From Acidiphilium sp. C61 (GTDB lineage Bacteria; Pseudomonadota; Alphaproteobacteria; Acetobacterales; Acetobacteraceae): DNA of 64,000 bases. How positions within the stretch are numbered: the first letter of the stretch is position 1; each line of letters begins with the position of its first letter. Below the pieces are notes generated by a model that saw only the letters and a program-made list of their open reading frames with translations, was not told where the DNA came from and did not search any database. Of the stretch, positions 42,563-51,919 are shown in pieces. The stretch is from the NCBI RefSeq assembly GCF_902712915.1, contig NZ_CACTIA010000005.1, forward strand, positions 310,001 to 374,000, written 5' to 3'. The translations under genes and the position numbers were made by a program.

Positions 42563-43533
42563 GGCTTTGTCTGGAAGTTGTGATGCGCCTCGATGTAGCG
42601 GACCGTGCCGGATTTCGAACGCATCACGATCGAGTGCGTCACCGCGCCTGTGGCGTAGCGGCGCACGCCGCGCAGCATCTGGCCCGTCGTCACGCCGGTT
42701 GCCGCGAACATCACGCTGCCGGATGCCATCTCATGCACCTGATAGAGGCGGGAAGGATCGGTGATGCCCATGCCCATCGCCCGTTCGATCTGGGCATTGT
42801 CCTCGAACATGAGGCGTCCCTGCATCTGCCCTCCCGTGCAGCGCAGCGCCGCCGCCGCAAGAACCCCCTCGGGGGCGCCGCCGGAGCCGACATACAGATC
42901 GATCCCTGTTTCGGGCTGGGCCACCGCGATCACGCCAGAGACGTCACCATCGCCGATCAGGGTAATGCGGGCACCGGCCTGGCGGCAGCGGGCGATCAGC
43001 TCGGCATGGCGCTCGCGCTCCAGCGTGCAGACCATGAGGTCGGAAATGTCGCAGTTCTTGGCGCGGGCGAGGTTGCGGAGATTTTCCTCGACCGGCGCAT
43101 CCAGCGTTACAACCCCCTCCGGCAGTCCCGGGCCCACGGCGATCTTGTCCATATATATGTCGGGTGCATGCAGGAATTTACCTCGCTCGGCCAAAGCGAT
43201 CACCGCGATCGCGTTCGGCGCCCCCTTGGCGGCGATCGTCGTACCCTCCAGCGGGTCAACGGCAATGTCCATTTCCGGCCCGCCGGCGCCGACGCGTTCA
43301 CCGATATAGAGCATCGGCGCCTCGTCCATCTCGCCCTCGCCGATCACCACCAGACCAGCGATCGCGACGGCGTTGAAGGCCTGGCGCATCGCACCGACGG
43401 CAGCCCCGTCCGCACTGTTCTTGTCGCCCCGTCCAATCCAGCTCGATGCGGCAAGCGCGGCGGCTTCGGTCACGCGAACGAGTTCGAGGGCAAGGTTACG
43501 GTCCGACTGGTCCGGGGTCTTGGCGTTGTCCAT
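42547..43533 (-). CDS. glpX: Class II fructose-1,6-bisphosphatase GlpX
   Basis: The 328-residue enzyme shows the GlpX signatures GEGEMDEAPMLYIGERVG and DPLEGTTIAAKG (metal and phosphate binding), plus DRPRH-type segments replaced by ERERHAELIARCRQAGARI. It hydrolyses fructose-1,6-bisphosphate in gluconeogenesis, and in some alphaproteobacteria related enzymes also act on sedoheptulose bisphosphate. ATG 43533 is preceded by AAGGAG. It lies 29 bases after hom and overlaps recJ. Confidence 0.95.
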   Translation of the reverse strand: MDNAKTPDQSDRNLALELVRVTEAAALAASSWIGRGDKNSADGAAVGAMRQAFNAVAIAGLVVIGEGEMDEAPMLYIGERVGAGGPEMDIAVDPLEGTTIAAKGAPNAIAVIALAERGKFLHAPDIYMDKIAVGPGLPEGVVTLDAPVEENLRNLARAKNCDISDLMVCTLERERHAELIARCRQAGARITLIGDGDVSGVIAVAQPETGIDLYVGSGGAPEGVLAAAALRCTGGQMQGRLMFEDNAQIERAMGMGITDPSRLYQVHEMASGSVMFAATGVTTGQMLRGVRRYATGAVTHSIVMRSKSGTVRYIEAHHNFQTKPWAHV

Positions 43534-43562
43534 CTACGCGATCTCCTTGGGTCGAGCTTCTG

Positions 43563-44852
43563 TCAGGCTTGTTCGATGCGGATCAGCGCCGGCGGTTCCT
43601 GCACCGCCGGAAGTGCCGCGATCTGCACCAGGGCCGCCGCCATCGCGGCCTCTCCGGTCTCATGGGTGATGATCACCACCGGCACCACATCACCCGGGCT
43701 GCGGCCGCGCTGGAGCATCGTCTCGAGCGAAATACCGTGGTCGCGCAGCACCGCGGTGACATCGGCGATCACGCCCGGCTGGTCCAGCACCATCAGGCGC
43801 AGGCAATAGGCCCCGCGATGCGCTGCCATCGGGACCGATGCCTCTGCGCGCAGCGCATCTGGCGCCATGCCCAGCATCGGCGTCTGCCGGCCGCGGGCAA
43901 GGTCGATCAGGTCGGCGACCACGGCCGAAGCGGTCGGCCCCGCCCCGGCGCCGCGCCCCTGGATCACGATATCGCCCACAGGCTCGCCGCTGATCACGAC
44001 AGCGTTGTTCACCCCATCCACCTTTGCCAACGCCGAGGTCTCAGGCACCATCGCAGGATGCACACGGGTTTCGATCCCCGCTGCGCTCGCGCGGGCGATG
44101 CCGAGCAGCTTGATCCGGTAGCCAAGCTCGTCGGCGAAGGCGATATCGACGGCGCTGATGCGGCGGATGCCCTCGACATGCACGGCACCGAAATCGACCT
44201 GGCGGCCGAAGGCGATGGCCGCAAGAATCGCGAGCTTGTGGGCGGTGTCCACCCCGTCGATATCGGCCGAGGGGTCTGCCTCGGCATACCCCAATGCCTG
44301 CGCCTCGGCGAGCACGTCGGCAAACTCCATCTTCTCGTCGCGCATGCGCGTGAGCATATAGTTGCAGGTGCCGTTGAAGATGCCGGAAACGCTGGCGATG
44401 CGGTTGGCGCCAAGCCCCTCGCGTAGCGCCTTGATGACGGGAATGCCGCCAGCCACCGCCGCCTCGAAGCGGATGCCCGGCCCGCCGCGGATCAACCCGG
44501 CGAGCTCGCCGCCCGCCTGGGCAATCAGCGCCTTGTTCGCCGTCACCACCGGCTTGCCGGCGGAAAGAGCCGCCTCGACGAGATCGCGCGCGGCGCCTGA
44601 AGCGCCACCAATCAGCTCGACGACGACATCCACCGCGGGATCGGTGGCGAGCACCAGCGGATCCTCGACCCAGCGAATGCCCTCCAGAGAGACCCCGCGG
44701 TCACGCGTGCGATCGCGGGCGGACACCGCCACCACCCGCACCGGTCGCCCGGCCCGCGCGGCGATGATGCCGGCATTCTCCCGCAACAGCCGCACGACAC
44801 CGGCACCGACCGTCCCGAGACCGGCGATTCCGACCGACAATTCGCGATTCAT
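43563..44852 (-). CDS. hom: Homoserine dehydrogenase
   Basis: The 429-residue protein has the NAD(P)-binding GLGTVGAGVVRLLRENAG, the catalytic domain with GGIPVIKALREGLGANRIAS and GIFNGTCNYMLTRM, and a C-terminal ACT domain (AYCLRLMVLDQPGVIADVTA) that usually senses threonine. It reduces aspartate semialdehyde to homoserine for threonine and methionine synthesis. The ATG overlaps the stop of the aminotransferase gene (44849-44852), giving tight coupling. Confidence 0.96.
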   Translation of the reverse strand: MNRELSVGIAGLGTVGAGVVRLLRENAGIIAARAGRPVRVVAVSARDRTRDRGVSLEGIRWVEDPLVLATDPAVDVVVELIGGASGAARDLVEAALSAGKPVVTANKALIAQAGGELAGLIRGGPGIRFEAAVAGGIPVIKALREGLGANRIASVSGIFNGTCNYMLTRMRDEKMEFADVLAEAQALGYAEADPSADIDGVDTAHKLAILAAIAFGRQVDFGAVHVEGIRRISAVDIAFADELGYRIKLLGIARASAAGIETRVHPAMVPETSALAKVDGVNNAVVISGEPVGDIVIQGRGAGAGPTASAVVADLIDLARGRQTPMLGMAPDALRAEASVPMAAHRGAYCLRLMVLDQPGVIADVTAVLRDHGISLETMLQRGRSPGDVVPVVIITHETGEAAMAAALVQIAALPAVQEPPALIRIEQA

Positions 44853-46060
44853 GCCGAGACGTTCTCCTGCTGGGACGGCGCATTGCCCGGCGCCATGAAG
44901 GCGCGGATGTTGCGCACCGCCTGCCGGAGCCGATGGGTGTTCTCAACCAGCGCGATGCGGACATGGCCATCGCCATACTCGCCAAAGCCGATCCCCGGCG
45001 CGACCGCGACCTTGGCGCGTTCGAGCAGCAGCTTCGCGAAATCAACCGAGCCGAGATGCGCGTACCGCTCCGGGATCGGCGCCCAGGCGAACATGGATCC
45101 CGCCGGGCTCGGCACGTCCCAGCCGGCCTGCGCAAGGCCCTTGATCAGCACGTCGCGCCGCTCGCGATAGAGCGTGCGCATCTGCTCGACGCAGTCCTGC
45201 GGGCCGTTCAGCGCCGCCGTAGCCGCGACCTGGATCGGCGTGAAAGCGCCGTAATCGAGATAGGATTTCATGCGCGCGAGGGCGGAGACCAGCCGCGGGT
45301 TGCCGGCAGCGAACCCCATGCGCCAGCCCGGCATCGAATAGGTCTTCGACATCGAGGTGAATTCGACCGTGATGTCTTTCGCCCCCTCGACCTGCAGCAC
45401 CGAAGGCGGCGGCTCGCCCTCGAAATAGATTTCGGCATAGGCGAGATCGGACAGGATGAAGATCTCGTGCTTGCGGGCGAAGGCGACGATTTCCTTGTAA
45501 AAATCGAGCGTCGCCAGATACGCCGTTGGATTTGAGGGAAAATTCACGATCAGCGCCGTCGGCTTCGGCACCGAATGGCGCACTGCACGGTCGAGCGCGC
45601 GGAGCATCTCGTCATCGGGCGTGGCCGGCACCGAACGGACCGAGGCGCCGGCGATGATGAAGCCGAACTGGTGGATCGGGTAGGACGGATTGGGCACCAG
45701 GATCGTGTCGCCCGGCGAGGTGATCGCGTTGGCGAGGTTGGCCAGCCCCTCCTTCGAGCCCAGCGTGGCGATCACCTCGGTTTCCGGATTGAGCTTCACG
45801 CCGAAGCGCCGATCGTAATACGCCGCCAGCGCACGACGCAGGCCGGAAATGCCCTTGCTGGTCGAATAGCGATGGCTGCGCGGGTCGGCAACGGTTTCCA
45901 CCAGCTTGGCCACGATATGGGGCGGGGTCGCGCTGTCCGGATTGCCCATGCCGAGGTCGATAATGTCTTCGCGCCGGTTGCGCGCAGCCGCCTTGGCCTG
46001 GTTGACCTCCGCGAAGACGTAGGGAGGAAGACGGCGGATTCGGTGAAATTCCTCGGTCAT
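44849..46060 (-). CDS. AlaC-like class I aminotransferase
   Basis: The 403-residue PLP enzyme has DIIDLGMGNPDSATPPHIV, the aromatic-ring region NPSYPIHQFGFI, NFPSNPTA, SDLAYAEIYF and the Schiff-base Lys in SMSKTYSMPGWRMGF. It matches AlaC-type glutamate-pyruvate aminotransferases, often found beside hom in Rhodospirillales. Other annotations in this family are LL-diaminopimelate or aspartate aminotransferase. It overlaps both neighbours by ATGA junctions. Confidence 0.88.
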   Translation of the reverse strand: MTEEFHRIRRLPPYVFAEVNQAKAAARNRREDIIDLGMGNPDSATPPHIVAKLVETVADPRSHRYSTSKGISGLRRALAAYYDRRFGVKLNPETEVIATLGSKEGLANLANAITSPGDTILVPNPSYPIHQFGFIIAGASVRSVPATPDDEMLRALDRAVRHSVPKPTALIVNFPSNPTAYLATLDFYKEIVAFARKHEIFILSDLAYAEIYFEGEPPPSVLQVEGAKDITVEFTSMSKTYSMPGWRMGFAAGNPRLVSALARMKSYLDYGAFTPIQVAATAALNGPQDCVEQMRTLYRERRDVLIKGLAQAGWDVPSPAGSMFAWAPIPERYAHLGSVDFAKLLLERAKVAVAPGIGFGEYGDGHVRIALVENTHRLRQAVRNIRAFMAPGNAPSQQENVSA

Positions 46061-46710
46061 GATCGGTCCTGGGCGTCCGGTGTGGTGGAAAGATCGCGGG
46101 GGTATATCACCTGCGCCACGCCACCGCGACCGCCTGCAAGCGCTTCAATGCGGATATCCGAAGGTGGCACGCCGGCAGCTTCCAGCGCGTTGGCAACGGC
46201 CGTGGCGCGCAGCAGGGCGAGGCGCAGGCTTTCAGGCTCGTCTGCCGGCGCGAATCCGGCGGCAATGACCGGATGGCCGCCCCGCCGGGCAGCGAAACCC
46301 CGCAGCAAAGCAACTTGCGTCGATGACAGCACAGCCCCGCGCGGAGCAAATCCCAGACGCAAGGGTGGCACGGCCGGCGCGGGCGGGGCCTGTTTCGGTG
46401 ACGCCGGCGGGTGCCCACCCAGGCTGTTCTGGCCGCGATTGGCCGCCTCGAGGCGGGTGCGGATCGCAGTCTGGGCAGCGGGCGAAAGAGAAACCGGACG
46501 CGCCGGCACGGTCGCCAGATTGGGCCATGGGGATTGCAGGCCCGGTGCCGGTGGCGGCGCCGAATTGATCACCCCTCCCTCGTAGCGATGGAGCAGTGCT
46601 TCAGGGCTGTAGGCCGCGCAGCCCGAGAGGGCGAGGCCGGCCAGCGCCATGATTGCAAACGCGATACGGCGCGGGGTTTCGGGATCAGGCGGAATCTGGC
46701 TATAGGTCAC
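46057..46710 (-). CDS. Putative lipoprotein with OmpA-like C-terminus
   Basis: The 217-residue protein has a lipoprotein signal with LSGC lipobox (IMALAGLALSGC), a Pro/Ala-rich linker, and a C-terminal segment (STQVALLRGFAARRGGHPVI, LRLALLRATAVANALEAAGV, DIRIEALAGG) with the rhythm of an OmpA-like peptidoglycan-binding domain, though degenerate. The start is GTG with GAGGAG 6 bases ahead. It heads the operon with the AlaC-like gene (ATGA overlap) and is divergent from phaC. Confidence 0.75.
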   Translation of the reverse strand: MTYSQIPPDPETPRRIAFAIMALAGLALSGCAAYSPEALLHRYEGGVINSAPPPAPGLQSPWPNLATVPARPVSLSPAAQTAIRTRLEAANRGQNSLGGHPPASPKQAPPAPAVPPLRLGFAPRGAVLSSTQVALLRGFAARRGGHPVIAAGFAPADEPESLRLALLRATAVANALEAAGVPPSDIRIEALAGGRGGVAQVIYPRDLSTTPDAQDRS

Positions 46711-46772
46711 TTCGGCTCCTCGCTTGCACCCTAGACCTTAGCGCCTGCATCCCGGAGCCGGAAGGAGCGTCA

Positions 46773-48572
46773 ATGGCCGAACAGCAAAATCCGCGGACTA
46801 CCGAGCCGAACATGTCCGATCCCGCGGCCTATTCGCGGACCATGGCCGACATTGCGGCCAGGTCGCAGCGAATCGTCGCCGAGTGGCTGGACCGCCAGCA
46901 CGAGGTCGACGTCGCGATCGATCCGCTCAACATCGGCAGCGCCTTCATGGAGATGATGGCCAAGCTGATGTCCAATCCGTCCATGCTCATCGATGCGCAA
47001 CTCGGGTTCTGGCAGGACTATGTCACGCTTTGGCAGCATTCCACGCGCCGGATGATGGGGCTGGAGACGGCTCCGGTAGTGCCGCCCGATCCGCGGGACA
47101 AGCGCTTCCAGCATGAGGAATGGAAAGAGAACGAGATTTTCGACTTCATCCGGCAGAGCTACCTGCTCTCGGCGCGGTTCGTGCAGGATGTGGTCAGGCG
47201 GGTCGACGGGCTCGATCCGAAAACGGCCCAGAAGGTCGATTTCTACGCGAGGCAGTTCGTCGATGCGATGAGCCCGTCCAACTTCGCGCTGACCAATCCG
47301 CAGGTCTTGCGCAAGACGGTCGAAACCCGGGGGGAGAATCTGCTGCGGGGCCTGTCCAACCTGCTGCGCGACCTCGAGGCCGGGCGCGGCCAGCTCCACA
47401 TCCGCATGACCGATGCCGAGGCCTTCAGCGTCGGCGGGAATATCGCGGTCACGCCGGGAAAGGTCGTCTTCCGCAACGAGTTGATGGAGCTGATCCAGTA
47501 CACGCCGGCAACGCAAACTGTCCGGAAGACACCGCTGGTGATCTTCCCGCCCTGGATCAACAAGTTCTACATCCTCGACCTGCGCCCCAAGAACAGCTTC
47601 ATCCGCTGGGCCGTCGAGCAGGGGCATACCGTCTTCGTCGCGAGCTGGGTGAACCCGGATGAGCGCCTCGCCGAGAAGGATTTCGCCGACTACATGAAAC
47701 TCGGCGTGTTCGCCGCCCTCGACGCGATCGAGCAGGCCACAGGCGAACGCCAGGTGAACGCGATCGGCTACTGCCTCGGCGGCACGCTGCTGGCGGCCAC
47801 CCTCGCGGTGATGGCGCGCCGGCGGGACAACCGGATCAAGTCAGCGACGTTTCTTGTGACATTGACGGATTTCGCTGATGTCGGCGAACTCGGGGTCTTC
47901 ATCGACGAGGAGCAACTCGTCGCTCTCGAGGAGAAGATGAACCGTCGCGGCTATCTCGAAGGCTCGGCGATGGCCACCACCTTCAACATGCTTCGCTCGA
48001 ACGACCTGATCTGGAGCTTCGTGGTCAACAACTACCTGCTCGGCAACGAGACCTTCCCGTTCGATCTGCTGTACTGGAACTCCGATTCCACCCGCATGCC
48101 GGCGGCGATGCATTCGTTCTATCTCCGGAACATGTATCAGAAGAACCTGCTGAGCCAGAAGGATGCCATCACGCTGGACGGCACGCCGGTCGATCTCCGG
48201 CGGGTCAAGGTGCCGGTCTATTTCCTCTCCTGCCGCGAGGATCACATCGCCCCCTGGGCGAGCACCTACCGTGCGACCCAGATGATGGCAGGGCCGAAGC
48301 GCTTCGTGCTCGCCGCCTCCGGCCACATCGCCGGCGTTATCAACCCGCCGGACAGCGGCAAATACAACCATTTCGTCAACGCGACCCTGCCGACAAGCCC
48401 CGAGGATTGGTTCGCCGGTGCGACCGAAGTGGCAGGCTCCTGGTGGCCGGATTGGCAGCGCTGGATCGCGGCGCAAGGCAGCGAACAGGTTCCCGCCCGC
48501 GGACCGGGCGACGGCGCGCTTCCCGCCCTCGCCGATGCACCCGGCAATTACGTGAAAGTCCGATCTGCTTGA
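46773..48572 (+). CDS. phaC: Class I poly(R)-hydroxyalkanoate synthase
   Basis: The 599-residue enzyme has the PhaC N-domain (about residues 80-260) and alpha/beta hydrolase core with lipase-like box GYCLGG, nucleophile Cys334, then the Asp in YFLSCREDHIAPW and the His in ASGHIAGVINPP. It polymerises hydroxyacyl-CoA into storage granules. ATG 46773 has AAGGAG 6 bases upstream; the longer frame from 46653 has no such site. The glycosyltransferase gene begins at the very end of this one. Confidence 0.97.
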   Translation: MAEQQNPRTTEPNMSDPAAYSRTMADIAARSQRIVAEWLDRQHEVDVAIDPLNIGSAFMEMMAKLMSNPSMLIDAQLGFWQDYVTLWQHSTRRMMGLETAPVVPPDPRDKRFQHEEWKENEIFDFIRQSYLLSARFVQDVVRRVDGLDPKTAQKVDFYARQFVDAMSPSNFALTNPQVLRKTVETRGENLLRGLSNLLRDLEAGRGQLHIRMTDAEAFSVGGNIAVTPGKVVFRNELMELIQYTPATQTVRKTPLVIFPPWINKFYILDLRPKNSFIRWAVEQGHTVFVASWVNPDERLAEKDFADYMKLGVFAALDAIEQATGERQVNAIGYCLGGTLLAATLAVMARRRDNRIKSATFLVTLTDFADVGELGVFIDEEQLVALEEKMNRRGYLEGSAMATTFNMLRSNDLIWSFVVNNYLLGNETFPFDLLYWNSDSTRMPAAMHSFYLRNMYQKNLLSQKDAITLDGTPVDLRRVKVPVYFLSCREDHIAPWASTYRATQMMAGPKRFVLAASGHIAGVINPPDSGKYNHFVNATLPTSPEDWFAGATEVAGSWWPDWQRWIAAQGSEQVPARGPGDGALPALADAPGNYVKVRSA

Positions 48573-49651
48573 ACCAGCCGGACTCGGCCGGCAGCATCGC
48601 GATGGTGCTGCCGGCCAGTGAAGCCTTTTCCCCTGGCCGGGCCGGCGCGATCGCCCTGGTTGTCCGGCGGCTCGCTGCTGCGACCGGCGCTTCGGTGATC
48701 GGCGCAGCCTGTCCGGAGCCGAGCTTTGCCGGCATTCCGTATAATGCGGTCAGCTTCCGCGCGCCGCTTGCCTACAATGCCGGCGTGCTGCGCCGGCTGC
48801 GGCGGCTGCGCCCGGCCAATATCGACATCCACCAGCAGCCGCGCCTTGCCCGGCTTGCGGCACGTTTGCTGCCCGCCAGCCGGGTGATGCTGTTCCTGCA
48901 CAACGAACCGACGACGATGCGCGGCCTCACCAGCCCGCAGGCCCGGGCGCGCACGCTGCGCCGCCTGCACGCGGTGGTGTGCGTGTCCGATCATCTCCGC
49001 GCCCGCTACGCGACCGGCCTTGCCGACACAGCCGGCCTCGTCACGCTGCACAACCCGCTCACCCTCGCCGGACTACCGGCCTCTCCCGCGATACGGCAGC
49101 ACGAAATCCTGTTTGCCGGCCGCATCGTCGAGGGCAAGGGGATCGCCGATTTCATCGCCGCCAGCGCCGCCGCTTTGCCACGCCTGCCAGGCTGGTCCGC
49201 GCGCATCATCGGTGGCGACCGCTTCGGGCCGGACAGTCCGGAAACCCCGTTCGTGCGCGAGATGCAGGCCCGCGCAAACGCCGCCGGTATCGCCTGGGGC
49301 GGCTATCGGCCGCACGAGGAGGTTGTAAGGGCGATGGCCAGCGCCGCGATCGTCGCGGTCCCGAGCCGATGGCCCGAGCCCTTCGGCCTGACCGCGCTCG
49401 AGGCAATGGCGACCGGTGCCGCGCTGGTCGCGGCACGGGCGGGTGGGCTGCCGGAGGTGGTGGGCGAGGCCGGGCTGCTGGTGCCGCCCGGCGACGCCTC
49501 CGCTTTGGCAGCCGCCTTCCTGCATCTGGCGGGCGACTACGCGGCGCGCGACCGCCTTGCCGCCGCCGGCCGCGCTCGCGCGCGATTGTTCGACACGCCC
49601 GTCATCGCCGCCCGCCTGCAGCGGTTGCGCGAAGCGGAAACGCCGGTATGA
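48569..49651 (+). CDS. Glycosyltransferase, GT4 family
   Basis: The protein is about 360 aa: IAMVLPASEAFSPGRAGAIA at the N-terminus, ILFAGRIVEGKGIADFIAAS for donor binding, and VPSRWPEPFGLTALEAMATG with the EX7E glutamates. The TTG at 48569 overlaps the phaC stop (TTGA) and includes the beta-strand start; ATG 48602 would cut into it. It is followed by a ligase-like membrane gene, so the two may form a small surface-glycan module separate from the main EPS locus. Confidence 0.82.
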   Translation: MNQPDSAGSIAMVLPASEAFSPGRAGAIALVVRRLAAATGASVIGAACPEPSFAGIPYNAVSFRAPLAYNAGVLRRLRRLRPANIDIHQQPRLARLAARLLPASRVMLFLHNEPTTMRGLTSPQARARTLRRLHAVVCVSDHLRARYATGLADTAGLVTLHNPLTLAGLPASPAIRQHEILFAGRIVEGKGIADFIAASAAALPRLPGWSARIIGGDRFGPDSPETPFVREMQARANAAGIAWGGYRPHEEVVRAMASAAIVAVPSRWPEPFGLTALEAMATGAALVAARAGGLPEVVGEAGLLVPPGDASALAAAFLHLAGDYAARDRLAAAGRARARLFDTPVIAARLQRLREAETPV

Positions 49652-49658
49652 GCGGAGC

Positions 49659-50960
49659 ATGACGATGCAACGCGCCGCCCTGATCGCCGCCCTGATCCTG
49701 CCGTTTGGCCTGCTTTACGCCCGTGCCGGCGCGGAGTTCGCGATGGGGGCGGTCGATATCCTGTTCCTCATCCACTCCGCTCGCACCGGCGATTGGCGCT
49801 GGGTGCGGCAACCCTGGTTCGTGCTCGGATGCCTCTGGTGGATCGCGGTGATGATCTGCTCCGCGCCGATCCCGGCCCTCGGCCTCGGGCCGGGCGGCTG
49901 GAAATCCTTCACCCAGGCGCTGGTGCTCATCCGCCTGCTGGTACTCGCCGCCGCCCTTGGCCACTGGGTGCTCGACATTGAAGCCGCACGGACCCGGTTC
50001 TGGCTCGCCCTCGCCGCCTGCGAAGCCTGGATCCTGCTGCAAAGCTGGCAGCAGGAGATCATCGGTGTGAACATTTTCGGCGACCACCGCTGGGCCGACG
50101 GCGCGCTCACCGGCCCATTCTGGGCGCCGCGCGCCGGCCCCCCATTCAGCCACCTGCTGTTTCTCACCGCCCTGCCGGTCATCGCGGCGCTGATCGCGCG
50201 GCCCGGAATCGCGTCGAAACTCGCCGCGGCGGCCGTCGGCGGGCTCGGCTTCGCGACAACGCTGGTGATCGGCCAGCGCATGCCCTTCGCGCTGGCCTTG
50301 CTTGGCCTCGCCGTCACAGCCCTCGCCTTCCGGCCGATCCGCCTGCCGGCGATCGGCCTCGGCGTACTGATCATGCTCGCGATTCCGGCGCTGAAGCTGG
50401 TCTCGCCGCCCAGTTTCGACAAGCTGGTGCTGGAGACCAGCCGCCAGGTCAGCCATTTCGCGAAAAGCCCCTATGGCGAGCTCTACACGCGGGCGACAGT
50501 GATGATCGAGCACGCCCCCTGGCGCGGCTATGGCTTCAATGGTTTCCGCGATTTCTGCCCCGAACCGCGGTTCGATCGCGGCCTCCCCGCGCTGGGGGTC
50601 GGCCCGACCAGCCTGAAGCGCGGCGCCTGCAACATCCATCCGCATAATTTCTATCTTCAGGCCGGGCTCGATGGCGGGCTGCTCGGGCTCGCGCTGTTCG
50701 CCGCGATGAACGCGGCCTGGCTGCTGGCACTTGGCCGCGGGATCATGCGCCGCCCGCTGGCACTCGGCGCCTTCATCGGCGTGCTGACCTATGCCTGGCC
50801 GCTCGCCTCGACCGACAATTTCGCCGTCCTGCCGATGGCGGGCTGGCTGTTCCTCATGCTCGGCCTCGGCCTCGCCGCGCCGCGCACTGGTCCGCCCGAG
50901 CCCGCCTGCCTATATCCCGCAGCAACGACACGCCCCTCTATGACAGGATCTCCCGCATGA
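49659..50960 (+). CDS. O-antigen ligase/polymerase-like membrane protein
   Basis: The 433-residue protein has about ten to twelve helices and the Wzy_C-type periplasmic loop with RATVMIEHAPWRGYGFNGFR, HPHNFYLQAGLDGGLLGLAL, the pattern of O-antigen ligases (conserved His in HPHNFYLQ). It lies 7 bases after the GT4 gene and overlaps the CobW-type gene by ATGA at 50957. It probably joins lipid-linked glycan to an acceptor at the periplasmic side. Confidence 0.85.
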   Translation: MTMQRAALIAALILPFGLLYARAGAEFAMGAVDILFLIHSARTGDWRWVRQPWFVLGCLWWIAVMICSAPIPALGLGPGGWKSFTQALVLIRLLVLAAALGHWVLDIEAARTRFWLALAACEAWILLQSWQQEIIGVNIFGDHRWADGALTGPFWAPRAGPPFSHLLFLTALPVIAALIARPGIASKLAAAAVGGLGFATTLVIGQRMPFALALLGLAVTALAFRPIRLPAIGLGVLIMLAIPALKLVSPPSFDKLVLETSRQVSHFAKSPYGELYTRATVMIEHAPWRGYGFNGFRDFCPEPRFDRGLPALGVGPTSLKRGACNIHPHNFYLQAGLDGGLLGLALFAAMNAAWLLALGRGIMRRPLALGAFIGVLTYAWPLASTDNFAVLPMAGWLFLMLGLGLAAPRTGPPEPACLYPAATTRPSMTGSPA

Positions 50961-51919
50961 GCGATCTCGTTCCCGTCACCGTCCTCACCGGCTTTCTCGG
51001 TGCGGGCAAGACCACCCTGCTCAACCGCATCCTCACCGAGGATCATGGCCGCAAATACGCGGTCGTGATCAACGAGTTCGGCGAGCGCGGCGTCGACAAC
51101 GACCTCGTCGTCGATACCGACGAGGAAGTCTTCGAGATGAACAACGGCTGCATCTGCTGCACCGTGCGCGGCGACCTGATCCGCATCATCGGCGGGCTGA
51201 TGAAGCGCCGCAACCGCTTCGATGGCATCATCGTCGAGACCACCGGCCTCGCCAACCCTGCCCCCGTCGCGCAGACCTTCTTCGTCGACGAGGATGTGAA
51301 GGCAAAGACGAGGCTCGATGCGATCGTCACCGTGGTCGACGCGAAGAACCTGCCCGCCCGCCTCGCCGATGCGCCGGAAGCCGAGGACCAGATCGCCTTT
51401 GCCGACGTCATCGTGCTGAACAAGCTCGACCTCGTCACCCCGAAGGAACTCGCCGATGTCGAGGCGCGGATCCGCACGATCAACCGTTTCGCGCAGATCC
51501 ACCACACGACCCGCGCCGACGTCCCGGCCGACCGCCTGCTCGGCATCAACGCCTTCAGCCTCGACCGCGTGCTGCAATCGGTGCCGGATTTCCTTGAAGA
51601 GGATTCCCACACCCATGACGAGCACATGAGCAGCATCAGCCTGTCGGTGACAAAGCCGCTCGACCCCGAGCTGTTCAACGCCTGGATCGGCGGCATCCTC
51701 GCCACCCAGGGGCAGGACATCCTGCGCACCAAGGGCATCCTCGCCTTCGCCGGCGAGGATCGCCGCTTCGCCTTCCAGGCCGTGCACATGATGGCGGATG
51801 GCGATTTCATCCGCCCCTGGAAGGAGGACGAGGAACGCGAAAGCCGCATCGTCTTCATCGGCCGCGATCTCAACCGCCCGATGCTGCGCCGCGGCTTCGA
51901 AAGCTGCATCGCCGAATGA
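50957..51919 (+). CDS. G3E-family GTPase, CobW/YjiA-like metallochaperone
   Basis: The 320-residue protein has the P-loop GFLGAGKTT (residues 12-20), the metal-binding CXCC in GCICCTVRGDL (Cys65, 67, 68), the Walker B-like VVETTGLANPAPV, NKLD for guanine and a C-terminal CobW_C domain. Such GTPases deliver zinc or other metals to client enzymes. It is coupled to the WD40 gene by an ATGA overlap, so the two may work together. The client is not evident. Confidence 0.93.
   Translation: MSDLVPVTVLTGFLGAGKTTLLNRILTEDHGRKYAVVINEFGERGVDNDLVVDTDEEVFEMNNGCICCTVRGDLIRIIGGLMKRRNRFDGIIVETTGLANPAPVAQTFFVDEDVKAKTRLDAIVTVVDAKNLPARLADAPEAEDQIAFADVIVLNKLDLVTPKELADVEARIRTINRFAQIHHTTRADVPADRLLGINAFSLDRVLQSVPDFLEEDSHTHDEHMSSISLSVTKPLDPELFNAWIGGILATQGQDILRTKGILAFAGEDRRFAFQAVHMMADGDFIRPWKEDEERESRIVFIGRDLNRPMLRRGFESCIAE

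Noticed and set aside
42223..43809. 528-codon plus-strand frame across glpX and recJ
   Set aside because: Arg/His/Gly-rich antisense shadow of two well-defined enzymes.
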